Source: Oceanospirillaceae bacterium (GTDB lineage Bacteria; Pseudomonadota; Gammaproteobacteria; Pseudomonadales; Balneatricaceae). From it: a stretch of DNA of 11,650 nt. The translations under genes and the position numbers were made by a program. The stretch is from assembly GCA_003497765.1 (NCBI GenBank), contig DNNY01000050.1:1-11650 (forward strand), read 5' to 3'. This document shows positions 1-6,682 of this stretch, one piece after another (the stretch's first letter is position 1; each line of letters starts with the position of its first letter). The notes beneath the pieces are model-generated. The model searched no databases and was not told the origin of the DNA. It saw nothing but the letters and a program-made list of their open reading frames with translations.

Positions 1-151
1 ACATCATGTCACCAGTTGCAAAGTTTGCAAATCGTAAAATCCCATAAATTAAAGTTACAAAAATTGCACCAAGTGCTAATTGAGATCCATATGCTAAAGC
101 TGGAACAAAAATGTAGTTTAATAAAAGTATAATTGCGTTTACAAAGTCCAT
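1..151 (-). CDS. livH: Branched-chain amino acid-type ABC transporter permease, N-terminal fragment
   Basis: This is the first 50 codons of a gene that continues beyond the left edge. It begins at the ATG at 151-149, one base after the livF stop (TAA-T-ATG), so it is probably translationally coupled. The translation is strongly hydrophobic and contains ALGAIFVTLIYGILRFANFA followed by TGDMM. This matches the first membrane segments of LivH-type permeases, the inner-membrane channel subunit of HAAT importers. LivH normally pairs with LivM, which is not visible here. The reading frame is open and no frameshift is seen. Base composition is unusual: 39 of the first 120 bases are G or C (about 33%), and codons mostly end in A or T, whereas livF samples run about 43-53%. 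Hydrophobic codons explain part of this. The family call is confident; the transported substrate (amino acid, urea, amide) is not determined. Confidence 0.85.
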   Translation of the reverse strand, partial: MDFVNAIILLLNYIFVPALAYGSQLALGAIFVTLIYGILRFANFATGDMM

Positions 152-152
152 A

Positions 153-857
153 TTAACCACCTAGAAAAGAGCTTCTTACTCTTGGATCTTCTAATAATTC
201 TTTTCCAGTACCAGAATGCCGGTTCTCACCCGTTACCAAAACATATCCTCTATCAGAAATATTTAACGCTTGTTTTGCATTTTGTTCGACCATCAATATA
301 GCAATGCCGGTACGCGCCACCTCGATGATACGGTCAAACAGCTCATCCATTACAATAGGTGATACACCGGCCGTTGGTTCATCTAGCATCAATACCGTTG
401 GTTGGGTCATCATGGCTCTACCAACGGCTACCTGTTGACGTTGACCGCCAGAAAGTTCCCCCGCATTTTGATAGCGTTTGTCTTTAAGAATAGGGAATAG
501 CTCATAAACCTGTTCCATGGTTTCAGAAATATCATCAGTGCGCAGATAGGCACCCATTTCAAGGTTTTCTTCTACACTCATGCCAGCAAACACATTTTGC
601 GTTTGTGGTACAAAAGCAATGCCTTCTTTGACGCGGTCTTGAGGCGACATACTGGTAATATCTTTGCCACCAATAGTAACTTTGCCAAGACGTAGGTCAA
701 GCATACCTAAACAAGCTTTCATTGCAGTAGATTTGCCCGCACCATTGGGGCCGACAATGACGGCAATTTCGCCTTTGTTAACGGCAATGGTGCAATTATT
801 TAAAATATCAGCACCACCATAGCCACCAGTCATTTGCTTTGCTTGGAAATAACTCAT
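153..857 (-). CDS. livF: Branched-chain amino acid-type ABC transporter ATP-binding protein LivF
   Basis: 234 residues, the normal length for LivF. This is a cytoplasmic ATPase subunit that drives solute import together with LivG. Visible motifs are Walker A GPNGAGKS (residues 36-43), the Q-loop region VPQTQNVF (83-90), the ABC signature LSGGQ (135-139), Walker B VLMLDE (155-160) followed by PTAGVSP, and a C-terminal VEQNAKQAL segment with the ending SSFLGG. The VEQN sequence, with Gln where most ABC ATPases have the switch His, is a normal LivF trait and not a defect. The ATG at 857 has AGGAAG about 10 bases upstream. The gene sits 14 bases after livG and one base before livH. Its last dozen codons become A/T-rich and include two AGA arginines, whereas CGT/CGC are used earlier. 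The LivF call is robust; the substrate is not known. Relatives include UrtE-type urea transporter ATPases. Confidence 0.93.
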   Translation of the reverse strand: MSYFQAKQMTGGYGGADILNNCTIAVNKGEIAVIVGPNGAGKSTAMKACLGMLDLRLGKVTIGGKDITSMSPQDRVKEGIAFVPQTQNVFAGMSVEENLEMGAYLRTDDISETMEQVYELFPILKDKRYQNAGELSGGQRQQVAVGRAMMTQPTVLMLDEPTAGVSPIVMDELFDRIIEVARTGIAILMVEQNAKQALNISDRGYVLVTGENRHSGTGKELLEDPRVRSSFLGG

Positions 858-871
858 TGTCTATAGTCTTC

Positions 872-1639
872 CTATTTATTCTTTAGGCCGCGGCCCAAAT
901 AGGCCTCAATAACGGCTTCATTACTGGTGACTTCTTGGGCACTACCATGAGCCAAAACGGCACCCTCTGCCATAACGATCACTGGGTCACATAGTCGACC
1001 AATAAAATCCATATCATGCTCAATCATACAGAATGTATAGCCCTGCTCTTTATTTAAGCGAACAATAGCATTGCCAATTTCTCTCAGGAGAGAGCGGTTT
1101 ACCCCTGCACCAACTTCATCGAGTAAGACAACCTTGGCATCGACCATCATGGTGCGACCTAATTCGACTAGTTTTTTCTGCCCACCAGACAAGTTGCCAG
1201 CCAATTCTTGAGCCACATGACTGAGGTTTAAAAAATCAATAACTTCTAGGGCTCGATCACGAATTTTGGCTTCTTGGCTGCGCACCAAAGATGGACGAAA
1301 CCAAGCATTAATCAAATCCTCACCAGCCTGTTGAGCTGGCACCATCATCAGGTTTTCCAACACAGTTAGGGTGGTAAATTCATGGGCTATCTGAAAAGTA
1401 CGCAATAAACCTTTATGAAAAAGTTCATAGGGTGGGAGACCAGTAATATCTTCCCCATCAAGGTAGATTTTGCCTGCAGTGGGAGTGAGATTGCCGGCAA
1501 TCATAATAAACATGGTGGTTTTGCCAGCACCATTAGGGCCAATAAGTCCGGTTATAGACCCTTTGGCAATTTCTATGGAAGCTTGCTCAACGGCATGTAC
1601 GCCGCCAAAGTGCTTGCTGACACAATCGACTTTAATCAT
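872..1639 (-). CDS. livG: Branched-chain amino acid-type ABC transporter ATP-binding protein LivG
   Basis: 255 residues from the ATG at 1639, the usual length for LivG. An in-frame GTG at 1663 would add eight residues, but it lacks a spaced Shine-Dalgarno, while the ATG has AGG eight bases upstream and fits the family start (IKVDCVSKHFGG). Motifs in ATG numbering are Walker A GPNGAGKT (34-41), RTFQ Q-loop (80-83), LSGGQ (150-154), Walker B VVLLDE (170-175) and the switch histidine in MIEHDMDF (H208). The ending EAYLGRG is typical of the group. It is a cytoplasmic ATPase that pairs with LivF under a LivH/LivM membrane pair. One oddity is LLDEV where almost all ABC ATPases have LLDEP (V176); the catalytic Glu is intact. 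It is the first gene of the operon, and the candidate promoter lies about 130 bases upstream. The substrate cannot be read from the sequence. Confidence 0.93.
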   Translation of the reverse strand: MIKVDCVSKHFGGVHAVEQASIEIAKGSITGLIGPNGAGKTTMFIMIAGNLTPTAGKIYLDGEDITGLPPYELFHKGLLRTFQIAHEFTTLTVLENLMMVPAQQAGEDLINAWFRPSLVRSQEAKIRDRALEVIDFLNLSHVAQELAGNLSGGQKKLVELGRTMMVDAKVVLLDEVGAGVNRSLLREIGNAIVRLNKEQGYTFCMIEHDMDFIGRLCDPVIVMAEGAVLAHGSAQEVTSNEAVIEAYLGRGLKNK

Positions 1640-1735
1640 TGAACGAACCTGTCGGTTGGCCACCTTTGCAAAATATAAGGTAAAGCCAGTTTCAGATTAG
1701 TGGTGACAGAAAAACTGTAACTATTATTTTGTAAT

Positions 1736-1759
1736 AAAGCCGGCGGTTGAGCCGGCTTT
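1736..1759 (-). terminator. Perfect 9-bp GC-rich hairpin in the livG leader, terminator-like
   Basis: AAAGCCGGC, a six-base loop (GGTTGA), then GCCGGCTTT: a perfect nine-base-pair stem. Read on the minus strand it is followed by TTTATTAC, a short and interrupted U-tract; read on the plus strand it is followed by TTTAGG. It therefore resembles a weak intrinsic terminator of minus-strand transcripts. No obvious gene lies upstream on that strand, so it would fall near the 5' end of the livG transcript if the promoter at 1772-1799 is used. It could be an attenuator, a 5' stabilising stem, the terminator of an unseen small RNA, or a relic. Confidence 0.5.
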
Positions 1760-1760
1760 A

Positions 1761-1779
1761 GGTATAAGTCAATTATACC
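1761..1779. promoter_or_regulatory. Perfect dyad overlapping the predicted livG -10 box (candidate operator)
   Basis: GGTATAA, five bases (GTCAA), then TTATACC: a perfect 7-bp inverted repeat. It contains the minus-strand TATAAT proposed as the livG -10 box. A dyad covering the -10 is a classic arrangement for a repressor operator, but I do not recognise the binding family. The stem is A/T-rich and weak as RNA, which favours a protein-binding DNA site over a transcript hairpin. The function is inferred; the symmetry is seen directly. Confidence 0.45.
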
Positions 1780-1799
1780 CTAACACCCATGTTGGGCAA
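1772..1799 (-). promoter_or_regulatory. Candidate sigma-70 promoter for livGFH
   Basis: On the minus strand TTGCCC (1799-1794) is followed after 16 bases by a consensus TATAAT (1777-1772). The -35 matches four of six consensus bases and the -10 all six. Transcription would start near 1765, giving a leader of about 125 bases before the livG ATG and placing the GC-rich hairpin almost at the transcript's 5' end. Confidence 0.5.
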
Positions 1800-1999
1800 G
1801 GGATACCAGCTGCACTACAGTGCTTATGTCTTAAATACACAAGTTTTATGTTCATTCGGACAATATAGACAAATCGAAATGGCATGATTGGAGCACAAAC
1901 TTCCGTTTTTTCCATTGCCAAAAACATCTTGATAGTTAGGCCTGTACCTACGTTTATTTAAATTTTTTGGGAAAATATGAAATAAACGATATCCAGTTC

Positions 2000-2053
2000 C
2001 AGAAATATAATGATAAAAACATAATTATTATTGATATTTCTGTTGTAAATATC
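2000..2053. repeat. A/T-rich overlapping inverted repeats upstream of the porin gene
   Basis: CAGAAATAT at 2000-2008 is the inverse complement of ATATTTCTG at 2034-2042. The second arm also overlaps a tighter dyad, GATATTT (2033-2039) with AAATATC (2047-2053) around a seven-base loop. The word AATATCAT is then repeated directly at about 2048-2064. Such a block about 150 bases upstream of an outer-membrane protein start could bind a porin regulator or a nucleoid protein. A/T-rich DNA gives short repeats easily by chance, so the role is uncertain. Confidence 0.3.
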
Positions 2054-2097
2054 ATAAATATCATTAATATAGTGACTCAAGTGGACATAAGTCTGCC

Positions 2098-2119
2098 TTT
2101 TGGCTGCTGATTGCCAAAA
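2098..2119. promoter_or_regulatory. Dyad TTTTGGC-N8-GCCAAAA just upstream of the porin promoter
   Basis: A perfect 7-bp inverted repeat (TTTTGGC, eight bases, GCCAAAA) ends eight bases before the proposed -35 box of the porin gene. The position suits an activator or repressor site. I do not recognise the regulator. Confidence 0.4.
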
Positions 2120-2127
2120 TTTTGAGT

Positions 2128-2156
2128 TTGATAACGGGCTGATTTGCCTATTATAT
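2128..2156 (+). promoter_or_regulatory. Candidate promoter of the porin gene
   Basis: TTGATA (2128-2133), 17 bases, then TTATAT (2151-2156). Overlapping alternatives TATTAT (2149) and TATATT (2152) make the exact -10 uncertain. Transcription would start near 2163, giving a leader of about 30 bases that ends in the strong Shine-Dalgarno AAGGGGA, seven bases before the ATG at 2196. Confidence 0.4.
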
Positions 2157-2195
2157 TCTACTCATTACTAATTATTCATTTAAGGGGAAACTAAA

Positions 2196-3179
2196 ATGAA
2201 AAAAACTGTAATTGCAATGGCTGTTGCTGCAGCTCTGCCTGCTACTGCTCAAGCGGACATTAACTTGTCTGGTTCGGTTTCGGCTGAATATACGCTTGGT
2301 TCCAATCTAGTGCCTACTACTGAAGCAAAACTAACTGCGGAATCAACAGAAGTCCTTACTAATGGCATGACTGCTACGGCAACATTTAATGTATTGGGAG
2401 CTAAAGGTCAGGGCACCATTGGCCTAGAAGGTGACTTTGGTAAGGTGATGGCGGGTACTTGTGCCAAAACGTTAGAAGATGTGGCTGATAGTGCTCCAGC
2501 GGCAGATAATGCTTCAGCTGCTGATAAAGCTAAAGCTAAAACAAATGATGAAGATGCCTGCTTAAATGGTGTTTCTTATTCTGGCGATATGGCTGGCTTC
2601 ACTGTAAATGCATCTAAAGGTCGGTTTGATGAAGATGCACGTGATGATAAAGAAGATGCATTCAAACAATTTACACAAAAAGAAGTTATGGAATACACCA
2701 CCTACGGTGCTGAGTATGACTTTAATGGCCTAACAATATCTGGCCAAAGTACAACAGAATATAAGGCTGATGATGCTACTGCAAAAGCAGCGGCCAAGGC
2801 TGTAACCAAATTTGGTGCTGAATATGCCTTTGGTGATTTAACTATCTCTGGTTCTAAGTCTTCAAATAAGAGTAATGCGGTAGTGAAAGCAGCTTATGAG
2901 CAAACCATGGGTTATCTAGCCGTAGAAGTTTCTGCTGATTCCGATGATAAGTGGAATCTGGAAGCTACTTACACCATGGGTGATATGGCTATTACTGCCA
3001 AAGATGATCAAAAGGATGGTGGTGCCAAAATCTCCGCTAAATATGCCTCTGGTGATTTAACTATTGAAGTAGATTCTGATAGTAAGGTGACCGTAGGTTA
3101 TGACCTAGGCAATGCTGATCTAAGTATGGTGCGTGAGCAAGATAAGGGCACTAAAGTGAAATATACTGTTTCTTTCTAA
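2196..3179 (+). CDS. Outer-membrane porin, general Gram-negative type
   Basis: 327 residues, starting at an ATG with a strong AAGGGGA ribosome site. Residues 1-20 (MKKT..., ending ATAQA) form a clear Sec signal peptide with cleavage before D21, leaving about 307 residues. That is somewhat short for a 16-strand porin (commonly 320-380). The mature start DINLSGSVSAEY, the GTIGLEGDFGKVMAG segment (73-87) and the final YTVSF with terminal Phe are typical porin features. A hairpin theme recurs along the chain: GLTISGQS, GDLTISGS, GDMAITAK, GDLTIEVD. Two cysteines, C89 and C122, bracket an Ala/Asp/Lys-rich insert of about 30 residues that probably corresponds to an external or constriction loop; they could form a disulfide. 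The protein is rich in Asp and Lys. It should form a passive diffusion channel for small solutes; specificity cannot be predicted. It is monocistronic with its own terminator. Confidence 0.85.
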   Translation: MKKTVIAMAVAAALPATAQADINLSGSVSAEYTLGSNLVPTTEAKLTAESTEVLTNGMTATATFNVLGAKGQGTIGLEGDFGKVMAGTCAKTLEDVADSAPAADNASAADKAKAKTNDEDACLNGVSYSGDMAGFTVNASKGRFDEDARDDKEDAFKQFTQKEVMEYTTYGAEYDFNGLTISGQSTTEYKADDATAKAAAKAVTKFGAEYAFGDLTISGSKSSNKSNAVVKAAYEQTMGYLAVEVSADSDDKWNLEATYTMGDMAITAKDDQKDGGAKISAKYASGDLTIEVDSDSKVTVGYDLGNADLSMVREQDKGTKVKYTVSF

Positions 3180-3204
3180 TCTTTTGATTGATTGAATTCT
3201 TATT

Positions 3205-3231
3205 AAAAAGGCTCCTTTTGGAGCCTTTTTT
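3205..3231. terminator. Bidirectional intrinsic terminator between the porin and ygfA
   Basis: AAAAAGGCTCC (3205-3215), a TTTT loop, then GGAGCCTTTTT with one further T. The GC core is six base pairs, with A-tract and T-tract flanks on both sides, so it can terminate both strands. It lies 26 bases after the porin stop and 32 bases after the stop of the convergent cyclo-ligase gene. Confidence 0.9.
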
Positions 3232-3262
3232 ATTGTTATTAAGTTTTATGGCGCAATAATAG

Positions 3263-3841
3263 CTAAGTGATAGCGATAATTTCTTTTTCAGTGATAATTT
3301 TATCTAGGGGTTGATCATAAGGCCCTGTGATCACTGATTCGACTTCTTGGGCAGCAAAGGCAATGCCAATAGTAGTTAATGGTTGAATGGCCTGAATTTG
3401 TGCAATAGAACGATCATAAAAGCCACCGCCATAACCCATACGAAAACCCTGGCGGTCAAAGGCTAATAGGGGGCAGATCATTATTTGAGGTAACATCTTT
3501 ATTTTTTCAGGTGCTGGCTCTTGGGTTTTAAAATTGCCAGTCACTAATTTATCCCCCGGCGCCCAGCAGGCAAAAACTAAAGGCTGATTAGCACCTTGCA
3601 TTACCGGTAGTAATACTTGGTGACCTGCTTTATGCAGAGCCTCTAAAAGTGGGCGAGTATCAATTTCATTGGCTAAAGGCCAAAAGCCAGAAATAATACT
3701 CTTGGCAGGAATATCAGTAAGACGAATAATTTTCTCCGCAATAATATTGCCAGCATTAGGTGTTTGTTTATTGGCCTCTATACGAACCTTCTTGGCTGCA
3801 ATTCGAAAAGCTTGTTTTTCGGTGTCTAGAGGCGTGTTCAT
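3263..3841 (-). CDS. ygfA: 5-formyltetrahydrofolate cyclo-ligase (methenyl-THF synthetase)
   Basis: 192 residues, normal for the family. The enzyme converts 5-formyl-THF to 5,10-methenyl-THF with ATP in the cytoplasm, clearing a dead-end folate. Family marks are a basic N-terminal helix (RIAAKKVRIEA), ISGFWPLANEIDT (50-62), the ATP/folate loop GYGGGFYDR (136-144) preceded by LLAFDRQGFRM, and the ending QPLDKIITE. The ATG at 3841 has GGAAAGAG just upstream. It is the last minus-strand gene before the bidirectional terminator. A 155-base gap separates it from cysQ, so it may have its own promoter or receive read-through. In many gammaproteobacteria this gene follows the 6S RNA gene; no 6S-like sequence is evident in the gap here. 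Other names used are fthC and fau. Confidence 0.93.
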   Translation of the reverse strand: MNTPLDTEKQAFRIAAKKVRIEANKQTPNAGNIIAEKIIRLTDIPAKSIISGFWPLANEIDTRPLLEALHKAGHQVLLPVMQGANQPLVFACWAPGDKLVTGNFKTQEPAPEKIKMLPQIMICPLLAFDRQGFRMGYGGGFYDRSIAQIQAIQPLTTIGIAFAAQEVESVITGPYDQPLDKIITEKEIIAIT

Positions 3842-3963
3842 AAACTCTTTCCGAATGAAAACTATCTGCTAAGTTCCCTGGCATTGTATTTGACAAGTTA
3901 GCTTAAATTTAAAGTTGCTTGTTATATTAGACTTGGCAAGTTGTTTTGCATAGACAAAAACGA

Positions 3964-3991
3964 CTAGGCTTTAGCCATATTTGCTAACTAG
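3964..3991 (-). terminator. Weak hairpin after cysQ, possible operon terminator
   Basis: Read on the minus strand, CTAG-TTAGC pairs with GCTAA-CTAG around a seven-base loop, with a three-base bulge (AGC), and is followed by TCGTTTTTG. It begins six bases after the cysQ stop. The stem is short and bulged, so termination may be partial and allow transcription into ygfA. Confidence 0.3.
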
Positions 3992-3996
3992 ACAGC

Positions 3997-4791
3997 TTAT
4001 TTTTGCGAAGGGTGTTGATGATAGGCAATAAAATTAGGGTTTAATATATCGGCTTTGCCATAGACCATAGGCTTACCATTGGTTTGTAATACGGCACCGC
4101 CAGCACCTTCTAGAATGGCTTGAGCAGCCGCTGTATCCCATTCGCAGGTTGGTGCTAGGCGAGGGTAGATATGGGCTTTACCCTCAGCTATAAGCAAAAA
4201 CTTTAACGAGCTACCCGCCTGAATTAACTCGGTATCACCTAATTTAGAAATAAAGTTTGTAGTTTCTGTATTAAGGTGACTTTTGCTGGCCACCACTAGA
4301 GTTGGTGAGCTGTTATCGTTACGTGTTTTCATTGCAACAGTTTGTCCATCTACAGCTCGATAGGCGCTTAAGCCTTGTCCACCCCAATAGAGGCTTTGAT
4401 CTACGGGTTTGGATACAAAACCTAAACTAGGCCGATGATTCTCAATTAGAGCCAGATTAACTGTAAATTGCCCATTACGTTGAATAAACTCTTTGGTGCC
4501 ATCAAGAGGATCAATTAACCAATAGCAAGAATGTTGGCTTGGCACGGTCAAAGAAGCAGCGTCCTCTTCCGAGACAATGGCTAGTTCAGGGGTTAGTTGC
4601 CCAAGGCCGTCTACCAGCACATGGTGTGCTGCTAGGTCGGCCTTGGTTACCGGTGATCTATCCTGTTTCTGCTCAATGCCAAAGTCCGCTTGCGTATAGA
4701 CCTGCATAATAGCTTGGCCGGCCTGATGCATAAGTTTTTGCAAGGCGGTCAATAATGCCTGATCTGCCAAAATAGCGGCTGCTTGTGACAT
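3997..4791 (-). CDS. cysQ: 3'(2'),5'-bisphosphate nucleotidase CysQ
   Basis: 264 residues, a little longer than E. coli CysQ. It belongs to the inositol monophosphatase superfamily. CysQ hydrolyses PAP to AMP and phosphate; PAP is the by-product of PAPS reduction or sulfotransfer, and its removal prevents inhibition of those steps. Metal-binding motifs are complete: SEED (74-77), DPLDGTKEF (94-102) and WDTAAAQAI (218-226). KQDRSPVTKAD (42-52) is the usual N-terminal family segment. The start ATG (4791) lies one base after the cysNC stop (TAA-T-ATG), so translation is probably coupled. Placement at the end of cysD-cysNC fits its role in sulfate assimilation. An inositol monophosphatase is unlikely given the DGTKEF form and the operon. 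Confidence 0.94.
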   Translation of the reverse strand: MSQAAAILADQALLTALQKLMHQAGQAIMQVYTQADFGIEQKQDRSPVTKADLAAHHVLVDGLGQLTPELAIVSEEDAASLTVPSQHSCYWLIDPLDGTKEFIQRNGQFTVNLALIENHRPSLGFVSKPVDQSLYWGGQGLSAYRAVDGQTVAMKTRNDNSSPTLVVASKSHLNTETTNFISKLGDTELIQAGSSLKFLLIAEGKAHIYPRLAPTCEWDTAAAQAILEGAGGAVLQTNGKPMVYGKADILNPNFIAYHQHPSQK

Positions 4792-4792
4792 A

Positions 4793-6682
4793 TTAAAACT
4801 CCAGTTGCGCCAGTAGCTGTTCAGCTAATTCCTCAGGTGTGGTCGCTTCAGTGCTGAGCTTAAACTCTGCTTCTAAAGGCTCTTCATATGGGCTGTCGAT
4901 ACCCGTAAAGTTGGGAATCTCACCACGTCTAGCTTTTTGGTATAGGCCTTTTACATCGCGTTTTTCGGCTACTTCTAAAGGCGTATCCATAAACACTTCA
5001 ATAAACTCACCTTCAGCAAAGCGGGCGCGAGCACTGCGACGCTCTGCTCGGAATGGTGAAATAAAGGCAGTGAGTACGACTATACCAGCATCCACCATAA
5101 GATGAGCCACTTCTGTAATACGACGGATATTTTCAATCCGGTCGGCTTCCGTAAAGCCTAAATCTTTATTAAGGCCATGACGTAAATTGTCACCATCAAG
5201 CAAATAGGTACGAATACCTTTTTGATGCAGCTTTTGTTCGACAATATTGGCTACAGTTGATTTACCCGAGCCGCTTAAACCAGTAAACCATAATACTTTG
5301 CCTGTATGACCGTTAAGGCGATTGCGCGCACTTTTGTCAATATTCACCGATTGGCGGTGTACATTGGCTGCTCGACGCAGGGCAAAATCAATCATGCCAG
5401 CACCAACCGTAGCATTACTAAAGCGATCCACTAGGATAAAGGCGCCAAGAGGTCGGCATTGTTGATAAGCTTCAAAGGCAACGGGTTTATCCAGACTTAC
5501 CTTGGCAACCACAATATCATTTAATGTTAAGATGCGAGCCGGGTTTTGCTCCATGGTATTGATATTGGTCTTGTATTTGATTTCGGTTATCTGGGCATTG
5601 ACCCAGTTGGTACCAATTTGCATACCATAGCTACGACCTAAATAACCTTGTTCATCGGCCATCCATACCAGCTCCACTTCAAACTGGTCAGAGACTTCAC
5701 AAGGGTCTTTGGCGCTAACAATCATATCACCCCGGGAGGCATCAATTTCTTTATCAAGGGTCAGTGTCACCGCTTGTCCACATTGGGCTTGTTTTAGCTT
5801 TTGTTCAAATAGAATAATGTCTTCTACTTTAGCTGTCGCCCCACTGGGCAGCACCCTTATTTCATCACCGGGTTTTACTGTACCAGCGGCTAAGGTGCCG
5901 GCAAAACCACGAAAATCTAGATGAGGGCGGTTAACCCATTGTACTGGAAAGCGTAAACCATGGTCATGAGCCAGACTTGGAATGGGGGCTGTCTCCAACA
6001 TTGCCATCAGCGTGGGGCCATGGAACCAAGTCATATTGGCAGAGCGACTGACCACATTGTCACCTTTTAAAGCCGACATAGGGATAGGCGTAATAGTGTC
6101 AAACTTAAGTTGTTTAGCAAACACCTCAAAGTCAGCATAAATTTCTTCAAAGGTACTTTGCTGATGGTCCACTAGATCCATTTTGTTTATGGCCAGAATG
6201 ACCTGCTTTATCCCCAATAGGGAGCAGATAAAGGCATGGCGTTTAGTTTGCTCGATAACCCCTTTGCGGGCATCGATCAAAATAACCGACAAGTCGGCAT
6301 TTGAGGCACCAGTAACCATATTGCGGGTATACTGCTCATGACCTGGGGTGTCAGCCACAATAAACTTACGCTTGTCGGTATTAAAGAAGCGGTAAGCGAC
6401 ATCAATAGTAATACCTTGTTCACGTTCTGCGGCAAGGCCATCAACGAGCAAAGCAAAATCGATATCACCGCCTTGGGTACCATGGGTAATGGATTCTTGC
6501 TTAAGGCTGGTGACTTGGTCATCAAAAATACATTTGGCCTCGAACAGTAGGCGACCAATCAGGGTACTTTTACCATCATCGACACTACCACAGGTGATAA
6601 AGCGCAGCAGATCTAAATCATTCTGCTGTTGCATAAATTGTTCAATGGTCGGTTGCGTGGTGCTTGTTTCAACATTGCTCAT
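4793..6682 (-). CDS. cysNC: Bifunctional sulfate adenylyltransferase large subunit / APS kinase (CysN-CysC fusion)
   Basis: 629 residues combining two enzymes, as in NodQ-type proteins. Residues 1 to about 440 are the GTPase subunit of ATP sulfurylase: P-loop GSVDDGKS (32-39), switch I region [11 protein letters not shown] (88-98), DTPGH (111-115) and NKMD (166-169), followed by the elongation-factor-like beta-barrel domains. It uses GTP hydrolysis to drive APS formation by CysD. Residues from about 455 on are APS kinase: P-loop GLSGSGKS (468-475), DGDNLRHGL, and FISPFRAER with S542 at the position of the phosphorylatable serine in CysC. This domain phosphorylates APS to PAPS. All catalytic motifs appear intact. 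The start ATG overlaps the cysD stop by one base (TAATG), showing tight coupling; cysQ follows after one base. No PAPS reductase gene is in the window. Confidence 0.96.
   Translation of the reverse strand: MSNVETSTTQPTIEQFMQQQNDLDLLRFITCGSVDDGKSTLIGRLLFEAKCIFDDQVTSLKQESITHGTQGGDIDFALLVDGLAAEREQGITIDVAYRFFNTDKRKFIVADTPGHEQYTRNMVTGASNADLSVILIDARKGVIEQTKRHAFICSLLGIKQVILAINKMDLVDHQQSTFEEIYADFEVFAKQLKFDTITPIPMSALKGDNVVSRSANMTWFHGPTLMAMLETAPIPSLAHDHGLRFPVQWVNRPHLDFRGFAGTLAAGTVKPGDEIRVLPSGATAKVEDIILFEQKLKQAQCGQAVTLTLDKEIDASRGDMIVSAKDPCEVSDQFEVELVWMADEQGYLGRSYGMQIGTNWVNAQITEIKYKTNINTMEQNPARILTLNDIVVAKVSLDKPVAFEAYQQCRPLGAFILVDRFSNATVGAGMIDFALRRAANVHRQSVNIDKSARNRLNGHTGKVLWFTGLSGSGKSTVANIVEQKLHQKGIRTYLLDGDNLRHGLNKDLGFTEADRIENIRRITEVAHLMVDAGIVVLTAFISPFRAERRSARARFAEGEFIEVFMDTPLEVAEKRDVKGLYQKARRGEIPNFTGIDSPYEEPLEAEFKLSTEATTPEELAEQLLAQLEF

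Larger units (their letters stand above)
1640..2195. other. Divergent intergenic region between livG and the porin gene
   Basis: About 550 bases with no convincing gene. It separates two genes transcribed away from each other, so it must carry both promoters. The left part (1736-1799) holds a GC-rich hairpin, a perfect dyad and a good minus-strand promoter. The right part (1980-2060) is very A/T-rich with several inverted repeats, followed by a third dyad and the porin promoter. The only reading frame of note is a 52-codon minus-strand frame at 1769-1927, which has no clear ribosome binding site and no recognised similarity. Between about 1800 and 1980 I see nothing I can assign. Confidence 0.75.

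Noticed and set aside
153-857. Loss of the switch histidine in LivF (VEQN)
   Set aside because: Gln at this place is the normal state in LivF proteins, including the E. coli one, so it is not a defect.
1640-1663. GTG start at 1663 for livG
   Set aside because: No ribosome site at a suitable distance, and family similarity begins after the ATG at 1639.
2101-2116. Sigma-54 promoter (TGGC...TTGC) upstream of the porin
   Set aside because: The spacing between the GG and GC elements is 11 bases, not the required 12, and the -24 element lacks the CAC. The sequence is better explained as part of the TTTTGGC/GCCAAAA dyad.
3842-3996. 6S RNA gene, expected next to the cyclo-ligase gene ygfA in many gammaproteobacteria
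   Set aside because: The gap is only 155 bases and A/T-rich; I see no long closing stem or the conserved GC-rich bubble elements of 6S RNA. An alignment to the Rfam model would settle it.
4793-6682. CysN-CysC fusion as a novelty
   Set aside because: CysNC/NodQ fusions are well known in proteobacteria, so the fusion itself is not new.
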